Below, one piece after another: positions 52,140 through 61,525 of a DNA stretch of 64,000 nucleotides. The stretch spans positions 4,233,001 through 4,297,000 of the forward strand of contig NZ_CP012040.1 in assembly GCF_001050135.1 (NCBI RefSeq). The letters are read 5' to 3'. The stretch comes from Cyclobacterium amurskyense (GTDB lineage Bacteria; Bacteroidota; Bacteroidia; Cytophagales; Cyclobacteriaceae). Every line of letters starts with the position of its first letter. The stretch's first letter is position 1. The position numbers and the translations under genes are program-made. Under the pieces are notes generated by a model. That model saw only the letters and a list, made by a program, of their open reading frames with translations, searched no databases and was not told the origin of the DNA.

Positions 52140-52422
52140 CTAGGACATAGGTGTTCCAGGGCTTCCAGTGAAGCCTTTTTGATAGCGTGTGATTATTGCT
52201 ATACCTTCCCAGATATTCCACCACTGTTTTTGGAGAAGCAAATGGTCGCTTGGCGTATACTACCCATTTGGTTTGGAAAACTTTTTTAGAAATATGCTGT
52301 GCGACAGACATTTTTTTTCTGAGCACCGCCATAAAACTTGCTCGGAAGACAGTGTTTTCAGCATAAGCTTTGATGGTAATTTGCTCTTCACACTTTCGGA
52401 AATGCAGGGCAAATCCAAGCAC
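52140..52422 (-). pseudogene. IS91-type transposase fragment
   Basis: The minus strand encodes NTVFRASFMAVLRKKMSVAQ, FQTKWVVYAKRPFASPKTVV and EYLGRYSN, corresponding to the segment between the HUH and tyrosine motifs. Homology to the other transposases ends exactly at the catalytic tyrosine motif; the following residues are unrelated. N- and C-terminal parts are missing. It belongs to a different subgroup from 47674-49427. Confidence 0.75.
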
Positions 52423-52710
52423 TTCACGTTTGGCCTAATCTATTAAAGTTTTAGCTGAGTTGGGCCGGCTATTGAGCCATCCGTAATTTTTATGTATTTT
52501 GTTTATTATTATAAGCGTTTGTTGATGAGCAATATACCAATGGTAAACCTTTAGCCACCGGAGGTTGAGTTCAACAAAAACTATAAGTAAGCAGGGCGAC
52601 AGTGAAAAACGAATCAATAAATCTAAGAACTAACTTTCGGCTCGGCAGACAGGAAAGTGCTTCTAAAGCCCACCTGCGCATAGTCAAACCGTCAGCAATA
52701 ACTACAAATC

Positions 52711-54657
52711 ATGAAAAAACTAAAACCGTTTTCAGTATTTTTACTTGTACTTCTTTTTTCCTCATGTCAGCAAGAAGAACGAATTCGTAATTCAGAATTT
52801 CCTTGGTATGGTGCAAGTCTCGCAAATGATAAGTTCGTAAGTCTTGACCAGATTAATGGTGAGAATTTTAATAAGTTAGAAGTTGCGTGGAGATGGACTT
52901 CTGTAGATGAATCCATTATTGAAAAGGATAGCACACTCTGGACTTGGACAAATGAGTCTACACCTATTATGATTGATGGAATTCTTTATACGAGTACTTC
53001 ATTAAGTCAGGTTGCTGCCATTGATGCCAAAACTGGTGAAACGATTTGGTCATATAACCCAGAATCATATGTGGAAGGCTCTCCACCAAATCATGGATTT
53101 GTTCACAGAGGTGTAGCATTTTATGAAGATGGAGCTAATAGCAAAGTATTTATTGGTACTGGAGATGCTTATCTCATTGCACTTAATGCCAAATCCGGCG
53201 AGCTTGTAAGCGAATTTGGAAATAATGGAAAAATTGATCTTACCAAGGGATTGAGAAGACCGATTGACAGACTAGCCTATGGTGTTTCGAGCCCTCCGAT
53301 TATTTGTCGCAATACTTTAATTTTAGGATCATCAATTGTTGATTATCCAATTCATGAATCGATGCCGCCAGGTGATATTCGAGGATTTGATATAAATACC
53401 GGTGAACAAAAGTGGATATTTGAGTCCATTCCACAAGAAAATGATCCGGGTGTTGAGACATGGGAAAATGAATCCTGGAAGAATATCGGCAATACAAATG
53501 TTTGGACAATAATGAGTGCTGACGAAGAATTAGGTTATGTATTTTTGCCTTTTGGAACTCCGAGTAATGATTACTATGGAGGCAATAGACATGGAGATAA
53601 TTTGTATGCCGAAAGTTTAGTTGCACTAGATGCGGCAACAGGAAAAAAGATTTGGCATTTTCAAACAACCCATCATGGCATATGGGATTATGACCTACCA
53701 GCGGCCCCTATTCTTATGGATTTGCTGATTGGTGGTAAAAACACGAAGGCTGTGGCACAGCTTACAAAACAAGGATTTTGTTTTGTTTTTAATAGGGAGA
53801 CAGGAGTCCCCATTTGGCCAATCGAAGAAAGAGCTGTTCCAGCCTCGACCGTGCCAGGTGAAAAAACATCACCAACTCAACCATTCCCAACAAAGCCCAA
53901 ACCTTTTGATCAACAAGGACTCTCAGAAGAAGATTTGATTGATTTTACTCCAGAATTAAGAAAAGCTGCCCTTGACTACGTCAACCAATATGTCTACGGA
54001 CCGTTATTTACTCCACCTTCACTTAAAGGCACTTTACTATTTCCTGGAGTTGCAGGCGGTGCAAACTGGGCTGGTGGTGTTTTCAACCCAAATAATAACC
54101 ATTTATATGTTCCTTCAGTTACGCTGCCATTTTTAGTAAAGCTGCAGAGAGCGGAGGGTGCTATGGAATTTAACAAGTACTACAAGCTACCTCCAACGGT
54201 TCCCTCTCTTGACGGCCTGCCGCTGACAAAACCACCATACGGACGAATAACTGCCATCGATATGAATAGCGGAGAGCATTCTTGGATGTCCCCCGTAGGC
54301 TCAGGGCCGATTAATGATTCTAGGCTAAAAGAATTAAACCTGCCTCAATTAGGTTGGCCATTCAGAATGCAGGTTCTTGGAACCCAAAATCTACTATTAA
54401 TAGCCCAAGACGGTGGAGTGGCATCTCGGGCCTATGCATCGCGGGGCTATAACATCGCTATAAGTAGTACTGATATTGAACCATCACTTCGTGCTTTTAA
54501 CTATGATAATGGCGAGCAAATAGCTGAAATTCCAATCCCCTCAAATGCAAGGGGGGCTATGATCTCATATTTGCTCGATGGAAAACAATACATTGTTATT
54601 CCGATTGGTGGGGCCTCAAAACCGGCAGAGTTAATTGCTTTAGCACTACCAGACTGA
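52711..54657 (+). CDS. PQQ-dependent dehydrogenase (glucose dehydrogenase-like lipoprotein)
   Basis: A 648-residue protein with the lipobox LLFSSCQQEE (Cys about 19) and an eight-bladed PQQ propeller. The N-terminal blade has WYGASLANDKFVSLDQI, tryptophan-docking repeats include AAIDAKTGETIWSY, ALNAKSGELV and ALDAATGKKIWHFQ. The substrate-site block is HHGIWDYDLPAAP, and the C-terminal PIGGASKPAELIALALP is typical of membrane GDH-like enzymes. It oxidises a sugar or alcohol in the periplasm or at the outer membrane and needs PQQ. No PQQ synthesis genes are in the window. It stands alone, with the IS91-type repeat just after the stop. Confidence 0.88.
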   Translation: MKKLKPFSVFLLVLLFSSCQQEERIRNSEFPWYGASLANDKFVSLDQINGENFNKLEVAWRWTSVDESIIEKDSTLWTWTNESTPIMIDGILYTSTSLSQVAAIDAKTGETIWSYNPESYVEGSPPNHGFVHRGVAFYEDGANSKVFIGTGDAYLIALNAKSGELVSEFGNNGKIDLTKGLRRPIDRLAYGVSSPPIICRNTLILGSSIVDYPIHESMPPGDIRGFDINTGEQKWIFESIPQENDPGVETWENESWKNIGNTNVWTIMSADEELGYVFLPFGTPSNDYYGGNRHGDNLYAESLVALDAATGKKIWHFQTTHHGIWDYDLPAAPILMDLLIGGKNTKAVAQLTKQGFCFVFNRETGVPIWPIEERAVPASTVPGEKTSPTQPFPTKPKPFDQQGLSEEDLIDFTPELRKAALDYVNQYVYGPLFTPPSLKGTLLFPGVAGGANWAGGVFNPNNNHLYVPSVTLPFLVKLQRAEGAMEFNKYYKLPPTVPSLDGLPLTKPPYGRITAIDMNSGEHSWMSPVGSGPINDSRLKELNLPQLGWPFRMQVLGTQNLLLIAQDGGVASRAYASRGYNIAISSTDIEPSLRAFNYDNGEQIAEIPIPSNARGAMISYLLDGKQYIVIPIGGASKPAELIALALPD

Positions 54658-55199
54658 ATATAAAAAAAAGCTGAGAATAATTAAGCATTCTGACGGCTGG
54701 AACAGCCTAGTTTGAATGAAGTGTGTGTGCCCAGCATGGGTATCTGGTATCGAAGATACCAAATTATTCCAGAGGGTGAAAATCTGTGCCGAAGCAACTC
54801 GGTAGCCTGTGCCGAGTTTTATCTGTATCCCTTATATGGGAGAATTAATGTCCCGAAGCATTAGCTTTACTGCTTATTATTATCTTTATAGGTAATTAAA
54901 TAGGGTAGGCTATCAGGCTTTACTCTACGGCTTAATGCAATTAGTTCGCGAGAACCCAAAGTGGAAGTAGACTCGTGATGTGCTACTTGGCCTGGAATTT
55001 TGACGCAGGTGCGTGACGAATTATGTGGCTGAATGGTTGGTGAGGCCAGCACATGGCTTTCAGAAATATAAGCCTTTGCCAGCCTTAACTTGGTGAATCC
55101 CATCAGCAATGGAAGTGCATTGTGTCTGCGCATCTTGAATTTAATCTTGCGTTTATGTACGGTATTATGTACGTTTATGCGTACATAGTAGAAAAAGCC
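54658..55199. other. non-coding region: IS91-type repeat and group II intron-like 5' fragment
   Basis: AATTAAGCATTCTGACGG at about 54678 begins a truncated IS91-type terminal repeat with its GGCTGgaaCAGCC hairpin. At about 54721 it changes to GTGTGTGCCCAGCATGGGT, then a TGGTATC/GATACCA hairpin and AGGGTGAAAATC, which resembles the 5' end of a group II intron of another class. The remainder to 55199 shows only a minus-strand ORF (54867-55247) with no protein features I trust. Confidence 0.45.
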
Positions 55200-55448
55200 A
55201 TGAAAGCACTTACAATTACATCCCTCCGTCAGCGTATGAAGGAGCACTTTGACTCGGTGAGCAAATCACTAGAGGTCATTATCGTACCGCGCAAAAGAGA
55301 AGAGGATGCTGTGGTCATCATGTCAATCAGAGAGTATAATTCCTTGATGGAGACAGGCCACTTGCTATCGACTGAATCGAATCGAAACCGATTGCGTGAG
55401 TCCATCGCTCAAATGAAAGGTGGAGATACTGTTTCGTTTGACGATTGA
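55200..55448 (+). CDS. yefM: YefM/Phd-family antitoxin
   Basis: The ATG at 55200 (MKALTITSLRQRMKEHFDSV) gives the standard 82-residue antitoxin; the open frame upstream is not needed. The Phd/YefM N-terminal DNA-binding fold (residues 1-55, with VVIMSIREYNSLMETGHLL) is followed by a flexible acidic C-terminus that wraps the toxin (SIAQMKGGDTVSFDD). It should repress its own promoter. The toxin gene starts 11 bases later. Confidence 0.88.
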   Translation: MKALTITSLRQRMKEHFDSVSKSLEVIIVPRKREEDAVVIMSIREYNSLMETGHLLSTESNRNRLRESIAQMKGGDTVSFDD

Positions 55449-55459
55449 ATTGGAGCTAA

Positions 55460-55738
55460 ATGAATATCCAATTCACAAGTCACGCTTGGGAGTAATTCAA
55501 CTATTGGATGGAGACCGATCCAGATACAATCAAGAAGATAAAGGAGTTCATTAAATCAATCCGACAAACTCCCTTTAAGGGAATCGGAAAACCGGAACCG
55601 CTGAAATACGATCTAAAAGGATTTTGGTCGAGAAAAATCTCAGGGGAGCACCGATTGGTGTACAAGATCACTGGTAAAAAAGGTGTTGACCAAGTCTGCA
55701 CAATTGTCCAATGTCGATTTCACTATGACGAGAAATAG
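55460..55738 (+). pseudogene. yoeB: YoeB-family toxin with in-frame stop at codon 12
   Basis: From ATG 55460 the frame reads MNIQFTSHAWE, then TAA (55493-55495), then FNYWMETDPDTIKKIKEFIK and on to the normal C-terminus CRFHYDEK. The catalytic region (GEHRLVYK, with the conserved Glu and Arg, and the terminal His) is intact. A restart at ATG 55508 would give 76 residues without the first strand. The toxin, a ribosome-dependent mRNA nuclease in the family, is probably silenced while its antitoxin remains. Confidence 0.85.
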
Positions 55739-55786
55739 AAGTTGATTGGAATATTGAACTTTGATAAACCACACCGAATAAAAAAA

Positions 55787-55950
55787 GCCTAACATTCTGT
55801 ACATTCCATGGCCACATAAATCCAACGCGCAGCCGAGCGGAGCTCAGCCCGCAGTGCCACTGGCCATACAGGTGGTACGGTATCTAGCTATTTGAATAAG
55901 CGTAACTAGTCCTTATATTGTCTTCTTCAAATATTAGATACCCTATTGTT
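55787..55950. other. attC-like site K (composite)
   Basis: The left box GCCTAAC (55787-55793) is followed by a GC-rich palindromic section (CCATGGCCAC and GTGCCACTGGCCATACAGG). Then comes the GGTATCTAG..TAGATACC block shared with sites C, E and F. The site ends TTGTT at 55946-55950. Like site F it looks like two sites fused. The matching start for its cassette (GTTAGGC) was not found upstream of yefM. Confidence 0.65.
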
Positions 55951-55982
55951 ATGGGCAAGTTGACCACAACACAATTAGCAGA

Positions 55983-56582
55983 ATGAATTACCACGAAATT
56001 GCAGAAAAAATAATCGAACTGAAAAATGCTGATTTGGAATTTCGTGAAAAGCTAATTGAAAGTGGAAAACTCGGTGAAGGCTACAATAAAGAAATGGCTG
56101 AAATTCACAACAAAAATACCAAAACTCTAAATGAAATAATAAACAAAATAGGTTATCCAACGCTTGACAAAGTTGGCAAAGAAGCAAATGAAGCAACTTG
56201 GTTAATAATACAACATTCTATCGGACAACCTAACTTTATGAAAAAATGTGTGAAATTATTAGAAATTGCTGTTTATCAAAATAAAGCCAATTCAAAAAAT
56301 TTAGCGTACTTGACCGACCGAATAGCAGTTTTTGAGAATAAACCACAACTTTATGGAACTCAATTTGATTGGGATGAAAGCGGAGAATTGAGCCCTAATA
56401 TTTTTGATGACTTGAAAAAAGTGAATCAAAGGAGAAAATCTATTGGACTTAATTCAATTGAAGAACAAACTAAAATTATAAGAAAACAAGCTAAAAATAA
56501 TAAACAATCGCCACCGGCAGACTTTGAAAAAAGAAAACAGGAAATTGAGGAATGGAAAAAAACTGTTGGTTGGAAAAAATAA
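55983..56582 (+). CDS. hypothetical protein, DUF6624-like (cassette gene)
   Basis: A 199-residue soluble protein. The block EANEATWLIIQHSIGQPNFM, then LAYLTDRIAVFENKPQLYGT, matches my memory of DUF6624 proteins (a conserved tryptophan/His helix, then a YLTDR..PQLYGTQF loop). Function unknown. The cassette start GTTATGGGC (55948-55956) matches the reverse complement of GCCCATAAT (56588-56596) at 8 of 9 bases; the attC is cut at that point by an IS91-type repeat. Confidence 0.68.
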   Translation: MNYHEIAEKIIELKNADLEFREKLIESGKLGEGYNKEMAEIHNKNTKTLNEIINKIGYPTLDKVGKEANEATWLIIQHSIGQPNFMKKCVKLLEIAVYQNKANSKNLAYLTDRIAVFENKPQLYGTQFDWDESGELSPNIFDDLKKVNQRRKSIGLNSIEEQTKIIRKQAKNNKQSPPADFEKRKQEIEEWKKTVGWKK

Positions 56583-56595
56583 AACCAGCCCATAA

Positions 56596-57300
56596 TAACT
56601 AAGCATTCTGACGACTTAAACAGCCTAGTCTGAATGCAGTGTGTGTGCCCTGAGAAAGTTTCAGGGTAAACTTCAATGTCCCTTCGGCAGGCTCAGGGAC
56701 CGTGCTCAGGGGCCGGTTAAGAGTGTTGAGAATTCGGGTTACTATGGGGAATGATTTTCTCCATTTGTTTTTAAGCGCTTGAAGAATAAAAAAAATAGGT
56801 AGTTATAGGTTGTTCCTTTACGTTGTTTTATTTTTTTGAGAGACTAAGGCCACTTTCCTGATAGTTTTGGAGTGAATTTTAGGCTGTTTTTGCCATTTGG
56901 ACATACCTGTCCCGTTAAGCTAATATTTTGTTTCTTGATTTTGTTAAACAAGTTGTCTGGAGGCCCTCTTTGGTCGAAGCACTCCACTGTATGCAATTCT
57001 CCGGTTTTACGAGAAGGGTACTTTCTGAACAGGGAAGCCGGTTTTTCTTCTACTTCTATTACGACCTGACCGATCTGCCTGTCGATATTTACTTTGTGTG
57101 TTGCCTTAAAAGCACTGGCCAGGATGCCATAATGCCTGATTCGGGTAAAGCCCTTTGGTAAGATCCCGATTCTCGGGACAAATTATGTAGCGTGAACCTA
57201 CTTAGGCATTCAGGACCCTTTAGCGTGCAAGTTTCTTTTTTGCCCTGTTTCCGGTAGTTTTGTACCGTAAATTGAACCTTTCCGTTTTGAAGTGTACTGG
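56596..57300 (-). mobile_element. IS91-type 3' end with transposase C-terminal fragment
   Basis: From 56596 (TAACTAAGCATTCTGACG) the repeat runs through GGACATACCTGTCCCGTTAA near 56900. It continues into about 110 codons of transposase C-terminus on the minus strand (QNYRKQGKKETCTLKGPECL, then after a disruption RQIGQVVIEVEEKPASLFRK). A TCCCGAttcTCGGGA palindrome (57164-57178) plus a few bases is inserted relative to the copy at 47674 and breaks the frame. Upstream coding parts are absent. Confidence 0.78.
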
Positions 57301-57330
57301 AGGAACCAAGGTCAAGGGTAAAGTAAAAAT

Positions 57331-57557
57331 GCGGCCGGTTCCGAGTAAATAGAAAAATCAGTATCTTTAAGAAGCTAGGAGTAGGATGGAAGAGTACGTT
57401 TCCAAATGCCAACCTTCCCAAAAATAAATCCCGTTGGGGGTAACTGCAGTACAGACCATAAAGAGAACGTTAAATTGAAAGGTTTGGATTTGTAAAAGCA
57501 AATAGAAAGACATGACATGCACTTGACAGGAATAGGTGTAAAAAGACAAAAAGATCA
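57331..57557. repeat. dispersed repeat (copy 2) upstream of a lipoprotein gene
   Basis: The block 57331-57420 resembles 14499-14600 (CCGGTTCCGA.TAAATA, AAAAATCAGTATCTTTAAG, GGAAG...TTTCCAAATGCC). No ORF of note. It lies about 140 bases ahead of the next start codon. Confidence 0.45.
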
Positions 57558-58217
57558 ATGAAAAGAGTATTTCAATTATTGTTGTTCGTAACCATAGGGT
57601 TTATATTATTAGTCTCATGTGAAAAAGATGAACCTCTACCAACAATGAGATTATGCGATGATAAAGAAAATTTCTATTACTCGGGAGAGGAGAAAATTTA
57701 TCTTGGAAAACAATCATTGTCTGAAATTTATATTGTGTTTGAACAAGAAAATGTAACAAAAGAGTTTGCAGAATCTATATTAAGTAAATATTCCTTCATA
57801 ACTAATAGCGCTATAACAGGGTACATCAATTACGATCAAGTTTGGCTTAGAATCAATGAAACCTTGACCGACTGTACGCAAGTCAATAATTATTTAAAAG
57901 AATTAAATAAAGACGATGAAATTTATTCAGCTACACCTATATTTTATACCAATGAGAATGACCCAAATTCTTATGTTGTTTTATTAAGTGAAGTTCTAAC
58001 AAAGATTGATGAGGATAATATTTCTGAATCTGACTTTATAGATTATGCAGAATCAAAGAATTTAGAATTAATTAGTTCGAGGTATTCTATTCAATATTTT
58101 AAAAATAAAAAAGTTGAAACAGGTTTTGAGTCTTTAGAAATCTCTCAACAGATTTATGAAAGTGGAAAAGCAGCGTATTCTCACCCGAATTTTATAGTAA
58201 AGATTGAACTGCATTAA
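57558..58217 (+). CDS. hypothetical lipoprotein
   Basis: The N-terminal signal ends FILLVSCEKDEPLP (Cys about 21). The mature part of about 198 residues has alternating strands and an acidic character (LSEVLTKIDEDNISESDFID). The pattern suggests a fasciclin- or inhibitor I9-like fold repeated twice, but this is a guess. No neighbour hints at a role. Confidence 0.6.
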   Translation: MKRVFQLLLFVTIGFILLVSCEKDEPLPTMRLCDDKENFYYSGEEKIYLGKQSLSEIYIVFEQENVTKEFAESILSKYSFITNSAITGYINYDQVWLRINETLTDCTQVNNYLKELNKDDEIYSATPIFYTNENDPNSYVVLLSEVLTKIDEDNISESDFIDYAESKNLELISSRYSIQYFKNKKVETGFESLEISQQIYESGKAAYSHPNFIVKIELH

Positions 58218-58337
58218 GTGGCTTTGTTAACAAATCTCAATACGAGGGTAAATTTGTCTTCCCAGATAGAGAAGAAATATTTCGTAAAAAGTTTATTCAC
58301 GGTGGACAATTTTTGGTTAGGTATCAATCAATGCGAG

Positions 58338-58467
58338 CAGCTATCAATATTGTGTTTATGCGATCTGCGGGTGAGGCGTTAATTTGAAGTCTAGTTTCTA
58401 TATTTCGTTTCGGCAGGTGGGACAAGTCGCAGCATTGAAATCCGCAGCTATCATAAAAATGGAGGTT
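58338..58467. other. probable attC-like site N
   Basis: TATGCGATCTGCGG and CCGCAGCTATCATA pair at 11 of 14 positions around a 75-base loop. The loop contains TTTCG..TCGGCAG and GGGACAAG, motifs also present in the loop of site A. A possible core GGTTG lies at 58464-58468. The left box is not clear. Confidence 0.42.
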
Positions 58468-58538
58468 GCAGGTAAGTTTAAGAAAACCTACATTATAACT
58501 AATTGTATTACCGAAAAAGACAGACAAAGGATTGAGCC

Positions 58539-58997
58539 ATGAAAAAACTACTTTTCCTAATAGCATTAATTATTTCGATTTCCCATCTTAAAGCTCAAGA
58601 CACTTTGAACTACGAATTAGTAGATGCTTTTAGGATAGACAAGAAATTCTCACCTGAAATTTTAAATTATTTAATAAAAAAGGGGGAATTAACAAAATCT
58701 GAGGTTGATGAGCAAATGTTGAATATATTTCAAAGCGTTTATGTAATTGATATTTTTTATCCAGAAAACCTTAACCAAAACGGAATCTATAGATTTGGTA
58801 GAATTACAAGCCATGGAGATGTTTCTCTCCTGATAAAATCTGAAGACCAAATAGAAATAATTAATAATTTAAACTATGAGGAAATTCAAAAAAAGGTTGG
58901 AAATTTTCTCCAACAAGAATCCAACGAATTTGATGATCCTACAATAAAAAATTATCAAGAAGCATTGAATAATTGGTTTGTAAACAGAAGTTATTAA
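58539..58997 (+). CDS. hypothetical exported protein
   Basis: A signal peptide (residues 1-19, LFLIALIISISHLKAQ) precedes a 133-residue mature protein. KKGELTKSEVDEQMLNIFQS suggests helical content, followed by a central strand pair (YRFGRITSHGDVSLLIKSED). No family recognised. It lies about 70 bases after the possible core of site N and could be a cassette gene. Confidence 0.6.
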   Translation: MKKLLFLIALIISISHLKAQDTLNYELVDAFRIDKKFSPEILNYLIKKGELTKSEVDEQMLNIFQSVYVIDIFYPENLNQNGIYRFGRITSHGDVSLLIKSEDQIEIINNLNYEEIQKKVGNFLQQESNEFDDPTIKNYQEALNNWFVNRSY

Positions 58998-59650
58998 AAA
59001 AACACCGAGATGTAATAGTACCACAGAAACAGCGAGCGGTTTCGAGTAAATATGAAAATCAGAATTTTTAAGAGGATATTTAAGGTGAAAACCTCCTAAT
59101 ACCCACTGTCTCGAGACTGAATCCCTTTAGCATGCCACCAAACTTTTTTAAAGGAGTTGGCGGAATTTGTTCCCTTGATGAAAGCCCAGGATTCAAAGGG
59201 TCTATTGTTGCCCCTTCTTTTCTGCAAAAATAGCTCTAATAGAAGCTGCCCATTTGTCTCTTATTGATATAATCCTAGCCATTGGATCCGGATCATTGAA
59301 GTTGTTGAATGGACGATAACCGTACCTCTCATTACTATTGCGGAATAAAAGTTACCGGGAGATGGGCAATAGCTTCCCAATATTTCTACTGCAAATGGGA
59401 GTGGTTTTAGTAAGACAATTGCTAAAAAGGGAGTATTTATATATTCGGCAGATTTGCCCAGTGGAATATACAATTTGATGTTGGACGGTAAAATATTGGA
59501 GAGGACTATTTGGAATTTCAATCTATGATTGAGGGTAATTGGTAATTATTGCAAAAGGAAATTATGCCAATCCATATTTAATAACTATAATTAGGAAGCC
59601 TGAGTTGTAAAAATCCCTTTTTGAGGGATTGATCACCAATTATTTCAAAA
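58998..59650. repeat. non-coding region with dispersed repeat (copy 3) and gene debris
   Basis: About 59031-59090 resembles the repeats at 14499 and 57331 (GCGGTTTCGAGTAAATAT, AAAATCAGAATTTTTAAGA). About 59379-59525 plus strand encodes STANGSGFSKTIAKKGVFIY then SADLPSGIYNLMLDGK, which looks like the end of a type IX secretion sorting domain with no gene in front. A short minus-strand peptide near 59220-59300 (DPDPMARIISIRDKWAASIR) may be another remnant. No intact gene. Confidence 0.4.
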
Positions 59651-60259
59651 ATGCCTAATTATAAACTTGATCCCTTTTCAAGTGAAATTTCTGAAATCAA
59701 AAATACAGACGCTACAAAAATTGTAGCGCAGGGGATGTTATGGGATGAATTCAGAAAAGGTGGTGATGCTGCCTTTATTCAGATATATGAGCAATTTTTT
59801 GATAGTCTATTTGCATATGGCATGCGTTTATCTAAGGATGAATCCCAAACCAAGGACGGGATTCAGGAAGTCTTCTTTGATCTCAAGCGCCTGCGTCACA
59901 AAATAGGCCCTACTGACAATATTAAGTTTTATTTACTCAAATGCCTTAAACGAAAGCTTCAGCGTCAGTTTTCCAAATGGGAACACAGAAGGGAAAGCCT
60001 TGACTCCAATCAGGATTTTGATTTCACTATTTCCCATGAACAACAGTTGATTGATCAACAAATGGGTTTGGATAAGATTGAGCAGTTAAATAGCGCTATT
60101 GCCAAGCTTAGTCCCAGAAAAAAAGAAATCATTTATTATTTTTTTTACGAAGGTTTCAGCTATGTCCAAGTTCAGGAAATAATGGGGTTGGACAGCGTGA
60201 AAACTACTCGGAATCTAATGTACAAGGCATTGGGCTTTTTACGAGAGAAACTTAAATAG
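59651..60259 (+). CDS. ECF sigma factor, FecI-like
   Basis: A 202-residue protein with region 2 (GGDAAFIQIYEQFFDSLFAY, then LLKCLKRKLQRQFSKW) and region 4 (LSPRKKEIIYYFFYEGFSYV, VQEIMGLDSVKTTRNLMYKA). It is the first gene of a sigma/FecR/STN-SusC set. In this arrangement ligand binding by the receptor releases the sigma factor through FecR. The gap to fecR is about 120 bases. Confidence 0.92.
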   Translation: MPNYKLDPFSSEISEIKNTDATKIVAQGMLWDEFRKGGDAAFIQIYEQFFDSLFAYGMRLSKDESQTKDGIQEVFFDLKRLRHKIGPTDNIKFYLLKCLKRKLQRQFSKWEHRRESLDSNQDFDFTISHEQQLIDQQMGLDKIEQLNSAIAKLSPRKKEIIYYFFYEGFSYVQVQEIMGLDSVKTTRNLMYKALGFLREKLK

Positions 60260-60377
60260 GGAAGTTTATTAAGTTAGCCGTTTCTTCTTAAGATTAAGAT
60301 ATTTCAAAAAAAAGTAAAATTTTTAGGTGTTCTTTTGGAGGTGCTCTGTATTTACATATAAAGCCAGTATAATTTTG

Positions 60378-61379
60378 ATGAAGACCAAAGAGGATTTTTT
60401 AATTGACCCAGAGTTTATTGCCTGGGTAAGACAGCCAAATGATCATTTGAATGATTATTGGTCTAAATGGATGGATGCCAATTCTGGAAATTTAAAAGAA
60501 CTAAAGCTGGCCCGAGAGATTTTATTGCGCACCCACTATCAGGAATACAAGGCCCCGGAGGGAATGAAAGATGCGATTAGACAAAACCTTTTAAGTATAA
60601 AACCTGCAGATCATCAAATAGAAAAGAAGAATTACCGATGGATTATTAATCTAGCAGCCGTATTCTTAATTGGATTTGCCTTGGTATGGATCTCTGGCGT
60701 TTTTAACAAAGACACAGTAGAAACTCCTGTCGAAAATGTGGCAATGCATCACAAGCAGACTGCTTCAGGGGAGAAATTACAGCTAACCCTGGCAGATGGC
60801 TCAAGGGTTTGGTTGAACAGCAACAGTGAATTCTCTTTTCCAGATAAATTTGGTGCTACAGAGAGAAGGGTGATTTTAAAGGGAGAGGCATTTATAGAAG
60901 TGGAAAAGGATAGCCTGAGACCTTTTAGGGTTGTCGCTCAGGGTTTGGTGACCACTGCTTTGGGTACTTCCTTCAATATTAAGGAAAAGGGTGATGTTGG
61001 AATAAAGATTTCATTGGTAACAGGTAAGGTTAAGGTGGAGAGTGTTGCCACAAGTGCAGATTTTATACTTAACCCTGGAGAAGAATTATACAGAGACCAT
61101 ATTTCAGAAATGCCCAACATCCGAAAATTTGATACCCAAACCATATCCTCATGGAAAGATGGCATCTTATTGTTTGAAAAATCGAGCCTTGCTGAGGTTG
61201 TGGAGATACTGGAAAATTGGTATGGGGTAAAGATTAACATCCAAAATCCCACAAAAGCAACCTGGGAATTTTCGAGTGAATACCGTAATCAAAGCCTGGA
61301 AAATGTTTTGAAGAGCATGGCATATGTACAAAATTTTGAATTTGAGCTAAAAGGAAAAAATGTCACAATTAAATTTTAA
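60378..61379 (+). CDS. FecR-type anti-sigma factor
   Basis: ATG 60378 (MKTKEDFLIDPEFIAW) is preferred to the upstream frame start at 60327. The N-terminal cytoplasmic domain binds sigma. A membrane helix follows (WIINLAAVFLIGFALVWISG), then the periplasmic FecR domain: LADGSRVWLNSNSEFSFPDK, LKGEAFIEVEKD, TTALGTSFNIKE and a C-terminal STN-binding DUF4974-like domain (WKDGILLFEKSSLAEVVEIL). It is full length (333 residues), unlike the shortened copy at 24278-25006. Confidence 0.93.
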   Translation: MKTKEDFLIDPEFIAWVRQPNDHLNDYWSKWMDANSGNLKELKLAREILLRTHYQEYKAPEGMKDAIRQNLLSIKPADHQIEKKNYRWIINLAAVFLIGFALVWISGVFNKDTVETPVENVAMHHKQTASGEKLQLTLADGSRVWLNSNSEFSFPDKFGATERRVILKGEAFIEVEKDSLRPFRVVAQGLVTTALGTSFNIKEKGDVGIKISLVTGKVKVESVATSADFILNPGEELYRDHISEMPNIRKFDTQTISSWKDGILLFEKSSLAEVVEILENWYGVKINIQNPTKATWEFSSEYRNQSLENVLKSMAYVQNFEFELKGKNVTIKF

Positions 61380-61412
61380 CAAAAGAATGCCCAAAATACC
61401 ACCTTAATAAAA

Positions 61413-61434
61413 CCGGTTGGATACATCCAACCGG
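61413..61434. promoter_or_regulatory. perfect hairpin between fecR and susC
   Basis: CCGGTTGGA and TCCAACCGG pair perfectly around TACA. There is no T run on the plus strand, so it is not a standard terminator for fecR. It may limit readthrough or stabilise mRNA ends between genes of different expression level. On the minus strand it is followed by TTTTATT. Confidence 0.5.
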
Positions 61435-61525
61435 CTGTGAGAGGTCTAATGATGAAGAACATTGGGGAATGGATCCATCAATAGACCGTGCATATTGAAA
61501 TTAATTCCAATAAACATTCAAAAAT

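Noticed and set aside
54867..55247. Minus-strand 126-codon ORF upstream of yefM
   Set aside because: It runs antisense into the antitoxin gene and shows no recognisable domain or compositional support.
59261..59521. Minus-strand 86-codon ORF
   Set aside because: It lies opposite a more convincing plus-strand sorting-domain remnant and has no start context or family.
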